Assembly: GCA_021234155.1 (NCBI GenBank)
Contig: JAJEKV010000032.1
Span: forward strand, 13,284,283 to 13,348,282
Direction of reading: 5' to 3'
Length of the DNA: 64,000 nucleotides
DNA from: Isoetes taiwanensis
Taxonomy: Eukaryota > Streptophyta > Lycopodiopsida > Isoetales > Isoetaceae
Shown: one piece after another, positions 23,151-35,119 of the stretch
Numbering within the stretch: the first letter of the stretch is position 1
Layout of the letters: the number at the start of each line of letters is the position of its first letter
Position numbers and translations under genes: made by a program
The notes under the pieces: generated by a model
Database searches by the model: none
The model's input: only the letters and a program-made list of their open reading frames with translations
Told to the model about the DNA's origin: nothing

Positions 23151-23365
23151 CTCAGTTTTCTATTCCTCCTGCCCGGTTCCTTCTCTCGTCAAGTTTCGTT
23201 TTGATATGCAAAGCTCATGGCATTCGACAAGTATGGTTGACATCCGACCATTGTGATATAATCATTTGTTTAAATAAAGCAATGCTTGCAATATTATTTG
23301 CTCCTTTCTTTCTTGTTCATTAATCTTCTCTTCCAATGCAATTTCAACAATTTGGCTTTCATTTT
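23151..23365 (-). pseudogene. Coiled-coil exon copy 4, decayed
   Basis: A further copy of the exon at 18711-18925, with scattered single-base deletions and the donor changed from GT to GC. It lies in a shortened repeat of 18630-19190 that ends copy A. Confidence 0.45.
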
Positions 23366-23429
23366 CTACCGTCGGCGGATGCATTGTCCATTGAGTCCCT
23401 TAAAGTCCTTTCGCGGTGATAATCCAATT

Positions 23430-23990
23430 TTCGAGTCCTCATTTTGCTGCATTGCTGCATTGTTCTGCGGCGTTGTGCGACACAAGAGAAAGGTTTTGTA
23501 TGTCCGAACTATTGAATAGCATAAATATCGGCTAATTCTTATCCATTGATAAACGGAATATTGAAGAGAATATTCTATAGGGCAAATGCCAAGCCATCCG
23601 TGGAAATTTAGATGTGTCTAGCCTTCAATTAAAAAGAAATTTAGGCCCAAATTCTACTAGTAGGGAAGTTCTTACATGGACAAATTACGAAGTCCACAAT
23701 AGCATTGTTTATGAGTTTTGAGATTCTATTACGGCCCGGCAATTCGATGTGGTGGCAATTATCACGCAGATTTTACTCTCGGGCAAGATACCTTGGGAGT
23801 TTGATGGTACTTTGACAAAAACCTGCCATCTGGATGTAGTTGTGTATTGCTGAAGAATTGACGGAATAGGAGTGGAATAGTGGCGCTGGAATTTAGGGTG
23901 GAATATCTCGACTCGAATGCTAATAAACGGCGTTCAGTAGAATCGGGGCCTTAGATGTGTCCAATCCCATAATTCACGAGTCGATGTACA
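23430..23990 (+). repeat. Shortened repeat of 19430-19850
   Basis: It shares GGAATATTGAAGAGAATATT, the TTTAGGCCCA block and the AGTGGAATAGTGGCG block with 19430-19850 and with 51239-51700. No coding frame is preserved. Confidence 0.6.
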
Positions 23991-24049
23991 AAAGACGCCT
24001 CTTGCTCCAAGCCTCATCTTGACAAAGTGTAAAGCCCCTTGCTAAAGAA

Positions 24050-26150
24050 TATAATAATAATAATAATAATATTTCGAGCCCTTTGGGGCCTTAAAGGCCA
24101 TAGAGCCTTATTACAATAGTTCACGTATCCTTAATTTTCAGCGGGGAAAGAACGGTGATCATCCACCGTTTTATGTATATAAACATGTGTTTAATGTATC
24201 TAACTTAAATAAAGAGCAAAACTTGGGTGCATGGATGCCGAAATTTTCCCTGATACCTCTGTATGCTGGACAACCTGTAAATACATGATCTTCATCTTCT
24301 ATTGTGTCCAAATCACAAAGTTTGCATGTGCGATTTTCAGCTGGTATTTTTGCCCATCGACGTCTCTCATATTCTAATCTATGTGAACTCACCCGATACG
24401 GCGGTTATTTGTTTTGACCTCTTGAAATGCTTGCTACTAGGTACCCACGATCCGTAATAGCATCCATGGAATTGATTTTCATTCCGTAGTGGACCATCCG
24501 GCTCCCCTGTTTCTCCCATAACAGATGGATTGCTTGCTGCTCTAGTATCAACCGGGCTTCATTTTTTTCTTGTGGCCAATTTGTCTCTGTGATGCCCCAT
24601 CTTGCGGCCCATGCCAGAACCTCGTGATACCAGCCCTGGTTGGTTGAAATTTCCATGGCTTGATAAGGTAATCTTTCATGTGACTGTCTCTTTAGTCTGT
24701 TTACATAATTGATAGTGTGGTATAAAGCATCCATTTCCAGGGGAAACATCCCTGTCTCGGCTAGCATGATAGAGTAAGGGATCGTGCTCTTGATGCCTAG
24801 CTCTCCACAGATGTATAATTTCGAATCGATTCTATCGCCCCACAATTTTGCGGATGTACCCAGGTCCCCATATAGGTGAGCCGCATACAAAACTCTTTCC
24901 GACCAATGTCTTAAACAAAGTCTTCACGAGCATCCAGTCATTCAGAGATAAACTTGGGCACTTGGCCAGCATTGCATAGAGAGCAGATTTACCTCCTGTG
25001 ACGCGCCGCTTTATACATTCTTTCCATTTGTAATTGGAGGTGAAATCAATGCCTAAATATTTGAAGTTTTCTACAACCTCGATCACACGGCCTTGATAGA
25101 CAAAATTTGGTCGTCTACGGTCCCAAAACCATGCTTTTGGTCTTTTCAACATTTACTTTCATCTTTTGGCTGGCAGAATTCTTCCAGTTCATTCAAATGC
25201 TTTTGTAAAACAGATTTCTTATTTGCAAGCATCACTATGTCGTCTGCAGATAATAGCAATTGAACTAGGTAGATGCCTAAGCGTGTGCCATATAGTGATT
25301 TGGAACGCATGACCAATCATCCAGTTCATCTATGAACGGCCCGAACAAAGTGGGCGACAAGGGGCGACCTTTGGGGGACGCCTACATTGTTTCGATCATT
25401 GCATTGAGGTCCCAAGTCATCGCCGTCCGAGTACTTCCTCATACAATTGAGAGATTGCTCCCTTGAGCTCATCGGGAACTTTTAACTGCACCATCCTCTT
25501 GCCTAGTTCCTTTCTTGAGACATTATCGAATGCTTTGGAAAAGTCCACGAATGCCACATACAAGGCTGTGTTCGGATTCTTTGCCTTCTCTATCATCACA
25601 CGAGGAGGGCTAAAGCATGGTCTAACGTATTGTGATCGCCAGAAAACCCCGATAGTGGGATCTTTTTGCATTTTCCTCGCCCATGTGCTTTCGGTTGCTC
25701 TCTACTTGGGGTTCCCAAGAGTTTAGTGAAAGTAGAACCTATTAGGATAGTCCTATAATTCCCTGCAATCTTTTTTGTCCCTGCCTTGTGGATGGGATGC
25801 ATTTTCGATTTACCTTCGGTTAATGCAGGGAGTCCACCTTGAAGGCTTTGGTTTAGCAGGTGTGTCAGAACAGATACCCTCCCCATTTGAAAGTTCGACA
25901 CAGATCCCTTCTATATCGTGGGCCTTATTATTATCCATGGCTGAGAGTGCATCCTTAACATCCGACTCTGTAAATAGAGGTGCATGTGGCGCAGCAAAAC
26001 ACATCCCTTGTGTATCATTGATTTCATAAATACCTTTTACTAAATTTAGCAGGTCATCTGGATCTAAATTTGGCGCTGAGGGTTTTCCTTGAAGCACTCT
26101 CCAAAAGGTTCTTGGGTAGGCTTTAAATTGTTGGCCCAATTCCCATTCCC
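24050..26150 (-). mobile_element. LINE-B2, 5'-truncated
   Basis: A minus-strand LINE related to LINE-B1. It keeps part of the reverse transcriptase, the C-terminal region with the zinc-binding motif, a 3' UTR with a hairpin at about 24151-24170, and a (TAA)n tail at 24052-24072. ORF1 and endonuclease are missing. A CTAAAGAAT motif beside the tail and CTGAAAAGAATC just past the 5' end could be a decayed target-site duplication, but this is weak. Confidence 0.85.
24171..26139 (-). pseudogene. LINE-B2 ORF2 remnant (reverse transcriptase)
   Basis: Pieces in different frames match LINE-B1 ORF2 in order. These are the FWRVLQGKPSAPNLDPDDLL region, ALYVAFVDFSKAFDNVSRKE (RT motif A), a thumb with YLGIDFTSNYKWKECIKRR, then SHRLEYERRRWAKIPAENR with C-x2-C and H-x4-C residues. 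Frames break at least five times, and the region that should hold the catalytic YADD motif (about 25150-25420) is not open. It is a dead copy, more decayed than LINE-B1. Confidence 0.85.
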
Positions 26151-26739
26151 ATTGCAGCCTGCCATGCTGAAAAGAATCAAACTAGAATGATTCTTAGCGA
26201 ACCGTAGCAAATCTGAATTGATTCTTAGCAAACCGCTCGCCCTATTGGATGAAGGGTGAAATCGTCACTATTGGCCGCCCAGAAAGCTTCCTTTTTTTTT
26301 TTGTCCTGGGCATGGATTGTGGGGGGCCACGATTTTGGCATCACATTAGCACTCAGAATCCATAAGTCACATCAAAAATTTGTGGAATTGGAAGAAGAAA
26401 AAGAAATAAAAATTTCTCTGGATTAGGCTCCTGATTACTCTGATTAGGCTCGAATCAACACTAAATTCTCTAAATGGCCTTTAGTATAGCTCTAGAATCG
26501 TATAAAAATGTCTCAACTAACTCGGATAGACTCCAAATCTTCAAATCCTTCAAATCACTTTGCCGATTAGCTCAAAAATTGCCCCAAATCGTTTTTTTTA
26601 CCATTTCGACTTCAAAAGTAGGATTGTTGAACAGTTAATCCCGGGTTGCCAAAAACCCTAACTTTTTTTTTTCGATGTTTTTTATCAATGTGGCATTGAA
26701 CTAGCGATGGCCAAAAGCTTCGTCGGGGGGTTTGTCCAG
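26151..26739. other. No gene seen
   Basis: AT-rich sequence with a repeated ATTCTTAGC(G/A)AACCG motif near 26190 and 26222 and short T runs. No terminal repeats or convincing reading frame were found. Confidence 0.5.
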
Positions 26740-27213
26740 GAATTTAAGGCATGCCCAAGATTTATAGCACCTTGGGCAGGCAAAGTGTGATAGCAACTGT
26801 GCCCAAGAAATAGAAATCAGGAAATTTTATTGGCTGATGGCTTTTCAAAAATTTAGACGGGCTCAAGTGTGATTTCACCCTAAGAACTACTTGTGCTTAC
26901 AGAGCTGAAGATTGGAACTCCTTGCCAAAACAAACAAACACCATAGAGGCTAATCTACAAAGCAAAGCACTAGAGAGATTCTACTATGTTCCAAAACCAA
27001 CACCTTCAGAGTCACATAACAAGAGGCCCTAGATCTTCGCATAAATAGAGCTTTGGAGCTGCACGGTACCTTAAAGCACTGGTTTTGCTTGTTGCACACA
27101 CAAGGGGAATTCACACTTCGTTGATGGTAAGGAGGTTTTAAAGGGGTATCTGCGTACTATACTAGTGGAGAAAATACATTATTTTCAATAGCATTGTACA
27201 AAAACATGAGGCA
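26740..27213 (+). repeat. Recurrent module, copy 2, joined to LTR leader
   Basis: The same module as 22190-22785 and 51775-52301. Here the match stops at about 27213 and is followed by the leader and PBS of an LTR retrotransposon in minus orientation, which the other two copies lack. Confidence 0.6.
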
Positions 27214-27238
27214 TATCAGGCACAGGTTCAGTCATTGA

Positions 27239-27250
27239 GCTCTAATACCA
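27239..27250 (-). promoter_or_regulatory. Primer binding site for initiator Met tRNA
   Basis: On the minus strand the sequence TGGTATTAGAGC lies one base after the LTR end. It differs at one position from TGGTATCAGAGC, the usual plant retrotransposon site complementary to the 3' end of initiator methionine tRNA. Confidence 0.8.
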
Positions 27251-27251
27251 C

Positions 27252-28126
27252 TGTTACGGCGAAATTTTTTCCTTAAGAACAATTCCTGCCCGCGTGTGCC
27301 ACGCCGATCAGTTCCACCCACATCTTGGATCCCAGACCCCCCTCACTGACCACAATGGCTTGCTGCTATGAGGAGTTCTCACAACCGGCCAGGATTCTTC
27401 CGAGAATCCTCCCCGGTAAGCATCAACCCATTTGCTCAACCCAATTCGACCACAGGCGTAACAATGCGCCTTGGGGCCCTAATCACCTCGGACTCTTTAT
27501 TCCACCTCGTGGTCTAAGCCTTGAATCAAACAACTCGAGAAGCGAATCGGCCTCCCGGTTCCTCGAGCCCGTTTTTCTTCCTCAATCAATTCTTCCTCCG
27601 GGCTTTATAATCCAAGCTTTGGAGTTCACTGGCAGTCCCTTATGGTCAAAACCGGCCAGCTTAGCCCCTGACCCAGTCCCAATCCGTTCTCTATAGCTCA
27701 ACTAATAGATCTGGCAGTCGGATCTCTGATACGAATTCGTCTCCCTATTCATATCAGGTTTTATGAACCCACCCAATTACTTGATGCCACGTGCATTTAT
27801 AACCATAGCTAGTGCCTATACTAGTTCCATTAACGTTAACATAACAATGCTAACCATGCACCCATATTGGTCTTTCGCCTCTGCAAACCCCGCTAGCTCC
27901 TTCCGCACTAATATTTAGTAATATTAGTGTTCCCTCGCGAACCATTACCCGCTGCTAGCCATTATTACCACTTATCTCGCATTCCGTCACCATAGACTAA
28001 TTACAGTCAACATGGCCTATTAAATCACAACTGCCCGACAATCGCAATTAACAAGCGGTTCCCGGATCCTCATTGACGTCCAGTCAAGAGCAGATTCGGC
28101 TATGCCCTTTGGGAGCACCTGTAACA
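27252..28126 (-). mobile_element. LTR of an LTR retrotransposon, 875 bp
   Basis: On the minus strand the unit begins TGTTAC and ends GTAACA, a perfect 6-bp terminal inversion with canonical TG...CA ends. A Met-tRNA primer site follows immediately. It is richer in C and G than its surroundings. The internal gag-pol region is absent: after about 25 bases of leader the sequence changes to the recurrent module. No second LTR was found in the window, so this is a 5' LTR left by deletion. Superfamily cannot be told. Confidence 0.8.
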
Positions 28127-28540
28127 ACACCACACAGCGTTCACCACTATTGGCGGCACAAAACTTACACCACACCACACACCACACAACACACTTCACA
28201 CACCACACAACATTCACCACACACGGTGCATACACCACACAACATTCACCACTATTGGTGGCAAAATAACCTACACCACACCACACAGTGCATACCACAC
28301 AACAGGTGCACACACCACACAATATTAAGCCACTATACGACACAATAACACACCACACCATACACCACACCACACAAGTACATATCAAACAACACTGCAT
28401 ACACCACACAACATAGGCTGCACTATCACCACTATTACGCACAATAACCTACATCACACCACACACCGGGTACACCTCACTTGCTACTACTATCACCCCA
28501 CATATGCCCGCCGCCACAATATAGCAACACTATTAGCACC
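28127..28540 (+). repeat. CA-rich minisatellite, ~100-bp degenerate unit
   Basis: The motif CACCACTATTGGYGGCA followed by CCTACACCACACC-type sequence recurs at about 28142, 28247, 28329 and 28437, with ACCACACA filler. The spacing is 82-108 bases. It directly adjoins the LTR. Long reading frames on both strands are artefacts of the repeat. Confidence 0.65.
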
Positions 28541-28879
28541 ATTGGCAGCACAACGCCCCACTCCACCACGACGAGACACACTACACCACAAATGCTAGCA
28601 TTATTCTCATCACTACACCACAAACAACATGCCAACAACTCACCACTCACCAGACCACACATACCTCATCTATCATTGTGGCATCCATGCACTAAAAATG
28701 CCCTACGGATGGCATCATAGAGACACGACATGACAATACAGCCAACATGATGCAAAATGGTAGTAGACATACCTGATTCTTGAAGTGGATTTGAGATTAG
28801 ATTTTCTGTGTTGATAGAAACAATCTAGGTCAAGCTTGAGATTTTTTTCTGTTGTAACACAACTAATAATTGAACATAC
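28541..28879. other. CA-rich then AT-rich spacer
   Basis: It starts with CACCAC-type sequence and turns AT-rich after 28740. A short open piece at 28773-28848 has an acceptor-like and a donor-like end, but the implied upstream intron would be only 31 bases, too short for normal splicing. No gene is called. Confidence 0.4.
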
Positions 28880-29445
28880 CTGCAATGGCATGTTTTGGTC
28901 TCAGAACATTGCTTTGCTTTTCTATTTTGATTGTGAGTTTAGATTGAATGTGTGGTCTAGCTGATTTGGTTTTTTCCCTATCATCTTCATCATCCCTGTC
29001 ACTTTTACTATTTTCTTCCAGGTCAGGTTGGATTTGCCTATGCTTTCTCTTGGGTCTAGAAGAACTGGCCTCTGCTTTCTCATCGGGAGTTCTATAATAT
29101 ATCCAAGAAGCTCTTCCAATTAACAGCCTCCCCCTTTATATGCAGATAATAAGCCGCTGCCCAGGTTCCAAGAGCCATTCCACCCCATGTATGTGGCTTC
29201 CCTGTAATTCTTTTGTAAATTTGCATGAACTCTTTGTATTGTTCATTGCTCAGATTCTTCAACCTGTACAAGAAAACATATGCCTTAATTTTTCAGTTTG
29301 AACAAACATTTGGGGGAAAATACCTGTAGCCAGATTTATTTGGAATTCTGTCACCCCAAAGCTTCTTTAGATCTTCATGGGGCACAATCTCTTGTTTGAG
29401 GAGAGATTTCATCGTGTAACCAGTGGCATTCAATTCTGACTCCAT
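28880..29445 (-). pseudogene. Two-exon gene remnant of unknown function
   Basis: Minus-strand exon 1 (29324-29445) starts at an ATG and reads through LLKQEIVPHEDLKKLWGDRI to a GTATTT donor. A 60-base intron follows with a CTTGTACAG acceptor. Exon 2 (28880-29263) joins in frame and continues NLSNEQYKEFMQIYKRITGK and a hydrophobic WGGMALGTWAAAYYL segment. It then reaches TAG, but a one-base shift near a G5 run opens a longer Ser/Arg/Asp-rich frame ending at a GTATG donor. The intact splice sites and frame continuity across the intron make this a true former gene. The product is not recognised. Confidence 0.5.
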
Positions 29446-29697
29446 TAGGATTCAATCGGTAAGAAGCGGCAAAAAAACAGAAGAAGAGGTGATTATTTCC
29501 TAATTCGAAATGAGGAACAATGACGTGGCATAAAATTCAAAATAACCGACGCTCATTAATTCGCGACTCGGCAATCTCCGCTTTGGTATGCACCACCGAT
29601 TCTACCACAAAGAAGGTGCAAAAATGTGGTGTCAAAATCTTGGCGTTTGTGATACAAAGACGCTGGCGCTTTTACCCTTAACTTTCTAATGGTTGCA
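29446..29697. other. Spacer, no gene seen
   Basis: AT-rich sequence upstream of the gene remnant, which could have held its promoter. No TATA box at a convincing distance was identified. Confidence 0.3.
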
Positions 29698-31062
29698 AAG
29701 GAAGGAAGGAAGGAAGGAAGGTTCTTTTATCATCCGCAGAGGCCAATCAGCCTATGGGACCCAAATTACACGGGTGCCAGCAAGCCGTTGCTACTGGATT
29801 AAAACCCCCTTACGAGGGAAAAAACCGCCGCATCAACAAGCCTGCTGGACATATACACATGAATTCCAGGCACCTCAGGTAGGCGCGCGGGGACAGAGGT
29901 GAGTCCGTAGATCCAAAACCTCCTGGAGGTAGGAGCCAAGGGATCGAACTGACGGTGTACTAAGTAGCTCGTGCAGTGGCAAACCAGGTCGCGCCAACAG
30001 GGCATAGCGAGCCCAGATCTGACTATAGGCTGAACAGCTCTGGAAGGCATGGCTTTCATCCTCAACAACCCCCAGCGGGCAACACTGACAAAGCCTGTCG
30101 TGGCGTGGCTCTCCAATCCATCGACCCGTCTCAAGCCGAAGATGGTGGGCCCCTGTTCGAATGGACGCGATGATCCTGCGCTTCTTCATGGGCAACTAAG
30201 AACGCTTGAGGTAGAGCTGTGGGCCTCGAACGTGGTGGGGTTTATGTCTTTGTTTGTAGTGTGCCATCTTTACGTTCGAGCATTGTGGTCCCGAGCTTCC
30301 CGAGAAACAAGAGTCCAAGTACCCCTCGGCCCTATCCCGCCGGGCTGCGGTATTGTGCACGGGCGCACCTATGTGCCACTACATTCCAAGACCAGCCACT
30401 AGGCTCTCTTGTCCTTCCAACAAGCCCTCGAGTCGTTCGCGGGCTCATAAGCCTGGGTACAGAAGCCAAGTGCGGGGCCGAGTGTCGCCCATGCTGGCCA
30501 CCTTCTCGGAAATACACAATGTGTCTATCGAGGGCCGCATCTTTGCGGGGGCATGAATCCCTGTCTCCGCAACAAGATCGATATGGGCGGGGCTTGACCC
30601 CAAGTGCCCGGCGTCAAAAATGCCTTACGGACTGCTCCCAAGTCATTCCAAGTCGCCAAAGACACCACCGGGCCCCTACACCTCGACCCCATACGGAAGA
30701 ACTGGCTCCACCCGATTAGGAACAAATGTGATTGGTGGCCCGGTCATACTGACTTTGCCACTGTGACTATTGTTTTGTATTATGCATAACGCCTTCCCAA
30801 CTGCGGTCACGGCGAATGGATGCATCCCAATACATTAAAGGCGGAAATTCCACCCCCGTGTACTTGTAGGCGGGTGTGACCTCTACCATCGCCCACGATA
30901 AGTGAGCCGCCTGAGGTGCCGGATGGCGTGAGGAGGATATGAGGACCACCTTAGTCTTGGCGGGTTGACACGCATGTCGCCGCCGGCAAAATGTGTCCTG
31001 GGCATCTAGGTGTGCCTGCATGCCCTCCGGGTGTATGGGCCAAGAGGTCCACATCATCCAGA
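29698..31062 (-). mobile_element. LINE-C1, 5'-truncated, with (TTCC)n tail
   Basis: A minus-strand LINE of a third, GC-richer lineage. It begins inside the reverse transcriptase just after the YADD position (here YLDD-like, DVDLLAH) and runs to a C-terminal region, a 3' UTR and a tetranucleotide tail at 29698-29721. The 3' UTR block around 29722-29765 is shared with 36041-36063 joined to 42601, and with 63923-63970. Confidence 0.78.
29875..31057 (-). pseudogene. LINE-C1 ORF2 C-terminal remnant
   Basis: The upper part encodes DVDLLAHTPEGMQAHLDAQ across a frame change, and PAKTKVVLISSSRH, the region after RT motif C, where a thumb begins. The lower part, 29875-30195, reads RIIASIRTGAHHLRLETGRW, then CQCCPLGVVEDESHAFQSC, a C-x2-C...H-x4-C zinc-binding motif like that of LINE-B1. 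The middle is out of frame. Non-functional. Confidence 0.75.
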
Positions 31063-31910
<848 letters not shown>

Positions 31911-31963
31911 TATCTGATGCTCACTTGGGCCCTAAGAGGCCATGGAGCACATGAACAATCAGA

Positions 31964-34900
31964 TTACAGTTTTAGCAGTAAGGAGCGGTGGGCATCCACC
32001 GCTCTTATGTATGACCCTAGTGTCATTGGTGGTATAGAGAGTAGCGAATAGAAATCTTCTGCCTGAATATCATAATTGTGCCTGATGCTTTCATATGCGG
32101 AGCAATGTATAAACACATGATTTTCATCTTTGATCTGACCTGCTTGACAAATTTTACATATGCGTTCTTCAACTGGAATTTTCGCCCATCTTCCCAACTC
32201 TATCTCCAATCTGTGAGATCCTGTCCTGTATCTGGCTATCATTTTCCTTTGAGATGGTGAGGAGTTTACCTTTAGATACGATTGGCACTCGTATGTTGCC
32301 ATGTGATTGACATCTGTCTGATATATGCGCATCCTTTTTCCAGGGTCGGCCCAAATCTTTTGTACTGCTAGCTTTTCAAGTATGGCTCTGAGCTCTTCCT
32401 TGTTTGCTGGGCATGTCGAAACGTCCAAGCCCCATTTTTTTGCCCATGCTATCAGGTTTTTCGACCAGTCTGAGTACTCCATAGCTTGGTGCGACAGCCT
32501 GTCTGAGCTTTGCTCTTTAATTCTGTTATAGAAATTTATAGCTTGGTATAGACCTTCTAATTCCAACGGGAGCAAACCGGTTTCTGCAAGCATTATAGCA
32601 TATGGGATTTGTGCCCTTATTCCAAGTTCTGTTTTCAGAAACATCTTTTGGATGTTTTCGATTTGTGTCCATAGCCGTGAAGAGATGTCTGGTTCCCAAA
32701 TTGGGGCGCCATACAATATCACAGTTTGGACTAAGCATTTGAACAGAATTTTCTTCAAGTTCCAATCTGTAAGGGAGGCCTTGTTACATTTTGCTAGCAT
32801 GCTGTACAATGCCACCTTCCCTCCGAGAACTCTTCTATTAATGCAGTTCTTCCAGCTGTAATTTGATGCAATGTCGATCCCGAGGTATTTGTATGAGTCC
32901 ACAGTTTCTAGGACCTGTCCCTTATATGTAAATTCTGGTCGGTCTCTCGTTCCAAAGATCATTATCTTGGATTTTGACAGATTAACATTCATCTTTTTCT
33001 CGTCACAAAAGCTTTCCAAATTTTCCAAGTGTTCTTGTAATGTGTTCTTCCTGCTTGCAAGTAGAACCACGTCATCAGCATAAAGGAGCAGCTTGATGAG
33101 ATATGTACCTAGTTTGGTTCCTGCCAGTGATTTGGCTCTCAGCCAGTCATCTAGTTCGTCTATGAATACTCCAAACAAAGTTGGAGATAACGGACATCCC
33201 TGCCGGACTCCAATAGTGCTCCTGATTTTGGCCGTATCCCATGATACTTGAATTAGAACCTCCTCATACAGTTGAGATACCGCTGCCCTTAGATCTTGTG
33301 GAACTCCAATCAGAATTAATCTGTCACTGAGTTCCTTTCTGGGAATTGTGTCGAATGCCTTTGAAAAGTCAATGAATGCTATATACAAAGACGTGTTTGG
33401 TGCCTTGGCCTTTTCTATCAAGGATCGGAGAGTGAGCACGTGATCCAAGGTATTGTGTTTAACTCGGAAACCAGCTTGGCATTGGGAGCGTACCTGTGCT
33501 TGTTCTGCCCAAGAGCTAAGCTTGTTCTCCAGTAGGCCTCCCAAAATTTTCGAGAATATACTACCAATTAATATGGTCCTGTAATTCCCTGTGATCTTTT
33601 TGTCTCCTCCTTTATATATTGGGTGGACCTTATTTATCCTCCAATTGGCTGGAAGCCCATGCATGAGGCTTTTATTTAGCAGTTCTGTTAAAATAGCCAT
33701 TGTCTTTTCGCCACTCCATTTTAGGAGCTCCACACAAAGCCCATCTGCATCTACTGCTTTATTGTTGGATGTCTTTGATAAACATTTTTGAACCTCTGCT
33801 ATTGTGAAAAGCTCCACCATGGGGGCCATTTTTGGCATGCTGGCGCCTTCCTTTTCATAAAGGGATTTGACCAGATTTACTAGCTCTGTATCTTCCAAGT
33901 TTGCTTGTTGTTGGGCACCCTGTAGTGTACTCCAAAAACTTTTTGGGTGCTTGCTTAATTTGTCAGACAACTATAATTGTCTCTTAATATTGTAAGCACG
34001 TTTTTTTTGTCTTATAAACTGCTTGTACCACTTGGATTTGCAGATGCAAAATTGTGGCAGCTTCCTTCTCGCTTCCTGGCACTCTAAGTCCCACCAAGAA
34101 TTGCAAGGTTTGCCCTGTGTGTGCTTCCTAGTGAGCCCGAAGACTCTTTTCCCTGCTATAAGCAATAATTTTGGAGGAGATTTGCATCTTTTTCCAAATC
34201 TCGACCATGTCATGTGGCGTAGCCTACCAAGTCTTCTAATTTTTCCTCATAAGCTTTATGCAGATTGTACCTGACCTTCAATCTCGGGTGGAAAGTGGAT
34301 ATTGTTGTGCCCAAATGGGCATTTGCTTTAAGCACCATGTGTAGAGGAGCATGATCTGATTCGTGAAGATGCTCTCCAAATCTTCAATAAGATCTTTGTT
34401 TCATTGCTAACACGAATCAATGGTACTACCTCCTGCATGGTTTCTGTATGTCAAATTTCTAGAGCGAGGAAAAGATTTGATTCCATTCATTATCTTCAGT
34501 TTGCAGGTTGTGCTCAGTTCCAGCAGTCTTTGACCCATCTCATTTGATAGTGTATCTGCTGAAGATCTTTCATAAACTGGGTCATCTAGCTCATCAAGGT
34601 GTACATTTGTGAGATCTTTATAGGTCTTGGCTTGTTGGCAGCCTGTTCTGCCATTAAGGTCCCCTACCACAAATGTTTCCCCTTTGTCAGAATATTCCAA
34701 TATGTCTGAATAGATGTTTCCATAAGGATTATCCTTGTCAAGGTCAAGCCTGTTGTAAGTATGCGAGCTGTCTGGTGCAAAATAGCATGTAGCTAAGAAT
34801 AATGGGGGTTGCCCATTTCCATTTATCTAAATCCAAATATATTGCTTACTTGGATCTTGTTTAAGAACCTGTACCTCATAAGCTATGTCTATCTTCTTGT

Positions 34901-35114
34901 AGATTGCAATTCCTCCGAAGCCTCGGCCAGCGCCTGTTATCTTTTCATTCCACACTTGGCTTAGCAGCACATAACCAGGTACCTCAGGAGGGAGTCTAAA
35001 TTGGTGAGCCCATGTTTCAGTGAAGCAGAGTATATCTTGGTGTCTCCAGATTTCCACAGTTGCATTTATCTTGGCCTGAGTTAGTCCATGTGTATTCCAT
35101 AGACTGACTCTCAA
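31964..35114 (-). pseudogene. LINE-B1 ORF2: endonuclease-reverse transcriptase with few lesions
   Basis: The frame opens right after the ORF1 stop and begins near a TTG codon (RVSLWNTHGLTQAKI), with no ATG close by; reinitiation or a non-AUG start is possible. The endonuclease (about 35114-34300) has LCFTETWAH and VVGDLNGRTG. A TAG at about 34824 and a small deletion with frame change near 34405 break it. A TAG at 33971-33973 precedes an uninterrupted 668-codon stretch. That stretch holds RT motif A (AFIDFSKAFDT), YADD (LLLYADDVVLLAS), a thumb, and a C-terminal SHRLEIELGRW followed by CKICQAGQ and HVFIHC zinc ligands. Confidence 0.9.
31983..32004 (-). other. LINE-B1 3' UTR hairpin
   Basis: A perfect 9-bp stem (GAGCGGTGG with CCACCGCTC) around a 4-base loop, about 70 bases before the tail. 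LINE-B2 keeps the same hairpin at 24151-24170 with one G-C pair changed to A-T on both sides, which preserves pairing. It overlaps the ORF2 C-terminus. A role in recognition by the reverse transcriptase is inferred, by analogy with stem-loops at other LINE 3' ends. Confidence 0.6.
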
Positions 35115-35119
35115 GGCCC

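Larger units (their letters stand above)
13966..23365 (+). repeat. Large direct duplication, copy A
   Basis: The sequence from about 13966 to 21700 matches 43457 to about 51180 in the same order and orientation with few differences. After a replaced stretch the match resumes at 22090-23210 against 51690-52301 plus 56506-56932. The copies lie about 29.5 kb apart. They hold exon-like pieces of a coiled-coil gene on both strands and a 330-bp tandem repeat with splice-site motifs. Neither copy has a transposase. A gene-capturing non-autonomous transposon or a segmental duplication both fit. The outer ends show no clear inverted repeat. Confidence 0.88.

Noticed and set aside
27325-27696. 123-codon plus-strand ORF
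   Set aside because: It lies inside the minus-strand LTR and has no recognised domain; LTRs often contain chance frames.
28020-28662. Cys/Val/Trp-rich ORFs
   Set aside because: They are frames through the CA-rich minisatellite and differ only with repeat phase.
28773-28848. Third exon of the gene remnant
   Set aside because: The intron needed to join it would be 31 bases, below the usual plant minimum.
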